This document shows, piece by piece, positions 58,182 through 59,483 of a stretch of DNA of 59,483 nt. Each line of letters starts with the position of its first letter. Position 1 is the stretch's first letter. Under the pieces are notes generated by a model. The model was not told the origin of the DNA and searched no databases. It saw only the letters and a list, made by a program, of their open reading frames with translations. Location: assembly GCF_023035295.1 (NCBI RefSeq), contig NZ_CP075099.1, positions 1 to 59,483 of the forward strand, read 5' to 3'. This DNA is from Borrelia coriaceae. GTDB lineage: Bacteria > Spirochaetota > Spirochaetia > Borreliales > Borreliaceae. Position numbers and translations under genes: made by a program.

Positions 58182-58211
58182 AGGGATTTTTAAAGTGTTA
58201 AAGAGTTGAAA

Positions 58212-59304
58212 TTATTGATTAGCAGTAGTCTTGTTAAGTAATCTTACTACTTTTTTTAAGTTGGTTTTAGTATATGGAGCTGCTCCGTTGGATGATTTTA
58301 TTTCTTCATATGAGTGATAATCGTTATGAATACTGCTTTGCACATTTGAAAGCCAAGAACTTACTTCTGATTTTGTTTTTTCTAATACTGTCTTTACATT
58401 TAGATATTTTTTAGGATTGTCAAAGTAATCATAAATATTAGTAAGATGTGTAGTATCATTTAAACTTTCTTCAATTGCACTTAAAAGATTTGCAAGATCT
58501 TCTGTTAATTTGTTTTTGTTAAGATTATTTACTTTTGCTTGGTACTTTAGTTTTTCAGATTCTAGTTTCATGTGGTTGAGGTCATATATTGATTTCCAGT
58601 CAGATGTTATTTGTTTAGCTAGTATAAGTGCTTTTATAACATTATTTTTGGTTTTTGTGAGAGACAATTTGTTATTGTTTTCTTTTATATTTTTATCTTC
58701 TTCGTTTTTATCATTGTCATGTGAGGTTTGATATTCGTTTTCAAGATTTTCAGCGTAATCTTCTTCGTTTTCTATATCTTCTTCATCCTCTGAGATTACT
58801 ATTTCTGTTGCTTTAGTTTTTTCTATAAAATAATTGTCGTCAGAAGTTTTTGTAAATGGCTTAGGATTTAGATTATAACTAGGAGGGGTTTGATCAACAA
58901 AAATTGAGTAGTATGTTTCTTCCGGATATTGTTGAGGCTCTCTTTCACCAGAATATCCACTTAGGCGGCTAGTATTGCGTCCACTGATTATAGGAGGATA
59001 AAATTGAATATTGTGTGAAATACTGATTTTGTTTTGAAGAGTTGTTTTTTGAGTAGAGTCATTTAAATTGGTAGGAGTGTTTATTATAGTAGAAGTAAAT
59101 TTAAGGTTATTTGAGTTTTTGTTAGCCTTTTTAATAGGATTTTTATTAGTTGTGTTTGTGATATTTTTTTTGATTAGGGGTAGTTAACTCAATGTTTGTG
59201 TGATTTGAATCTATTTCTGAATCTTTAAGGGGCAATTGAACATTTTTAGCCTCTATATAGGGAACTTAAGCATTTTATTTTATTATTCATTATATTTAAA
59301 TCTC
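58212..59304 (-). pseudogene. BBK32/Fbp-type lipoprotein gene, broken at the 5' end
   Basis: A long minus-strand frame from about 59160 to 58212 reads NITNTTNKNPIKKANKNSNN, YSGEREPQQYPEETYYSIFV, an acidic DEEDIENEEDYAENLENEYQ stretch, LTKTKNNVIKALILAKQITS and the helical C-terminus ending RLLNKTTANQ, aligned with 176-1426. Upstream, an A8 run (complement of 59164-59171) shifts the frame; the other frame reads DSEIDSNHTNIELTTPNQ. At the proper GAGGAG and ATG the reading is only MNNKIKCLSSLYRG then stop, with no signal peptide. At least two shifts, so not expressed as a lipoprotein. Confidence 0.8.
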
Positions 59305-59483
59305 CTCATTTTAGATTTTTGTATATGATAAATAAGTATAAATCTAGAATAGAATAAAACTAGTGTTGTTGGATGAAAAATAGTGGGGTTAAGTGGACAT
59401 TGGGAGTTGGGGGGTTGTAAAGTAAGGGGAGATAGTGGGAGTGAGATCGCCGCGCCAGCTTTGTACTAAAACAAACTAAACTA
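59305..59483. other. right telomere and subtelomeric leader
   Basis: Reading inward from the end on the minus strand: TAGTTTAGTTTGTTTTAGTA, box TAGTACA, AAGCTGGCGCG, then ACTATCTCCCC and ACCCCCCAACTCCCAAT, matching the left end as an inverted repeat with small differences. The Fbp-like leader follows at the same distance as on the left. Confidence 0.85.

Noticed and set aside
1..59483. tRNA, rRNA, phage structural or insertion-sequence transposase genes
   Set aside because: I looked for cloverleaf-like, rRNA-like and transposase-like signals and saw none that I could support.
1..59483. Mirror layout as a simple inverted assembly duplication
   Set aside because: Paired genes and spacers are diverged in sequence and cassette order differs between arms, so the halves are not copies of the same reads.

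Overview
The window looks like a complete or nearly complete linear plasmid of a relapsing-fever-group Borrelia (spirochaete). The evidence is the very AT-rich sequence, hairpin-telomere-like inverted ends carrying the box TAGTATA/TAGTACA, more than 20 variable large protein (Vlp) lipoprotein cassettes, Bdr coiled-coil proteins, an Mlp-type lipoprotein, BBK32/Fbp-type and virulent-strain-associated-type lipoproteins, and two Borrelia-type PF57/62-PF50-PF32-PF49 replication/partition cassettes. The species cannot be fixed from sequence reading alone.

Layout: 1-175 left telomere; 176-3699 left subtelomeric lipoprotein module (Fbp-like +, two-cysteine lipoprotein +, virulent-strain-associated-type lipoprotein -). 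3960-16.0 kb and 16.1-20.1 kb are a minus-strand array of vlp cassettes, interrupted at 17.3-18.6 kb by a third, internal copy of the lipoprotein module. 20.9-23.5 kb is a minus-strand rep/par cassette. 23.7-28.9 kb is a centre with a decayed DUF244/YqaJ-like gene, an Mlp-type lipoprotein, two convergent bdr genes and one atypical Vlp with its own leader. 29.4-32.4 kb is a second, plus-strand rep/par cassette. 32.4-34.3 kb is decayed DNA. 34.4-37.5 kb is a frameshifted type IIG/ISP-like restriction-modification gene (-). 38.0-55.5 kb is a plus-strand vlp array. 55.8-59.3 kb is the right lipoprotein module as the mirror image of the left one, followed by the right telomere.

The whole molecule is therefore a diverged mirror image around about 26-28 kb: telomere, lipoprotein module, vlp array pointing to the telomere, rep/par cassette, bdr, then the same in reverse. 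This suggests fusion of two related linear plasmids, or an old inverted duplication. The two PF32 (ParA) proteins differ strongly, so the molecule may carry two compatibility identities.

Vlp cassettes fall into five groups by sequence; I do not map them to the published alpha/beta/gamma/delta names. [10 protein letters not shown] near the N-terminus and IRKTID.GLKTVK near the C-terminus. B: SISNLRQ and IIAIRNTVD.GLK with a KQE tail. C: SISNL.Q, GQLGK and a cysteine-containing DKCLKDVS.CIKE tail. [25 protein letters not shown] and VREAVK.I.YS. E: NNSGES/GCSQQ start, LGFRVT or MGFTVT, and GIALRSLVKGGK. Nearly all share a 5' block (Shine-Dalgarno, start and lipoprotein signal sequence), equivalent to the upstream homology sequence of antigenic-variation systems, and most are separated by a terminator-like hairpin. 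No convincing promoter lies in front of individual cassettes, so the arrays read as silent donor archives for gene conversion into an expression site that is probably on another replicon. Several cassettes carry single frameshifts or stops, which would not prevent use as donors. N-terminal segments are shuffled between groups, with junctions near the conserved F.SFG motif.
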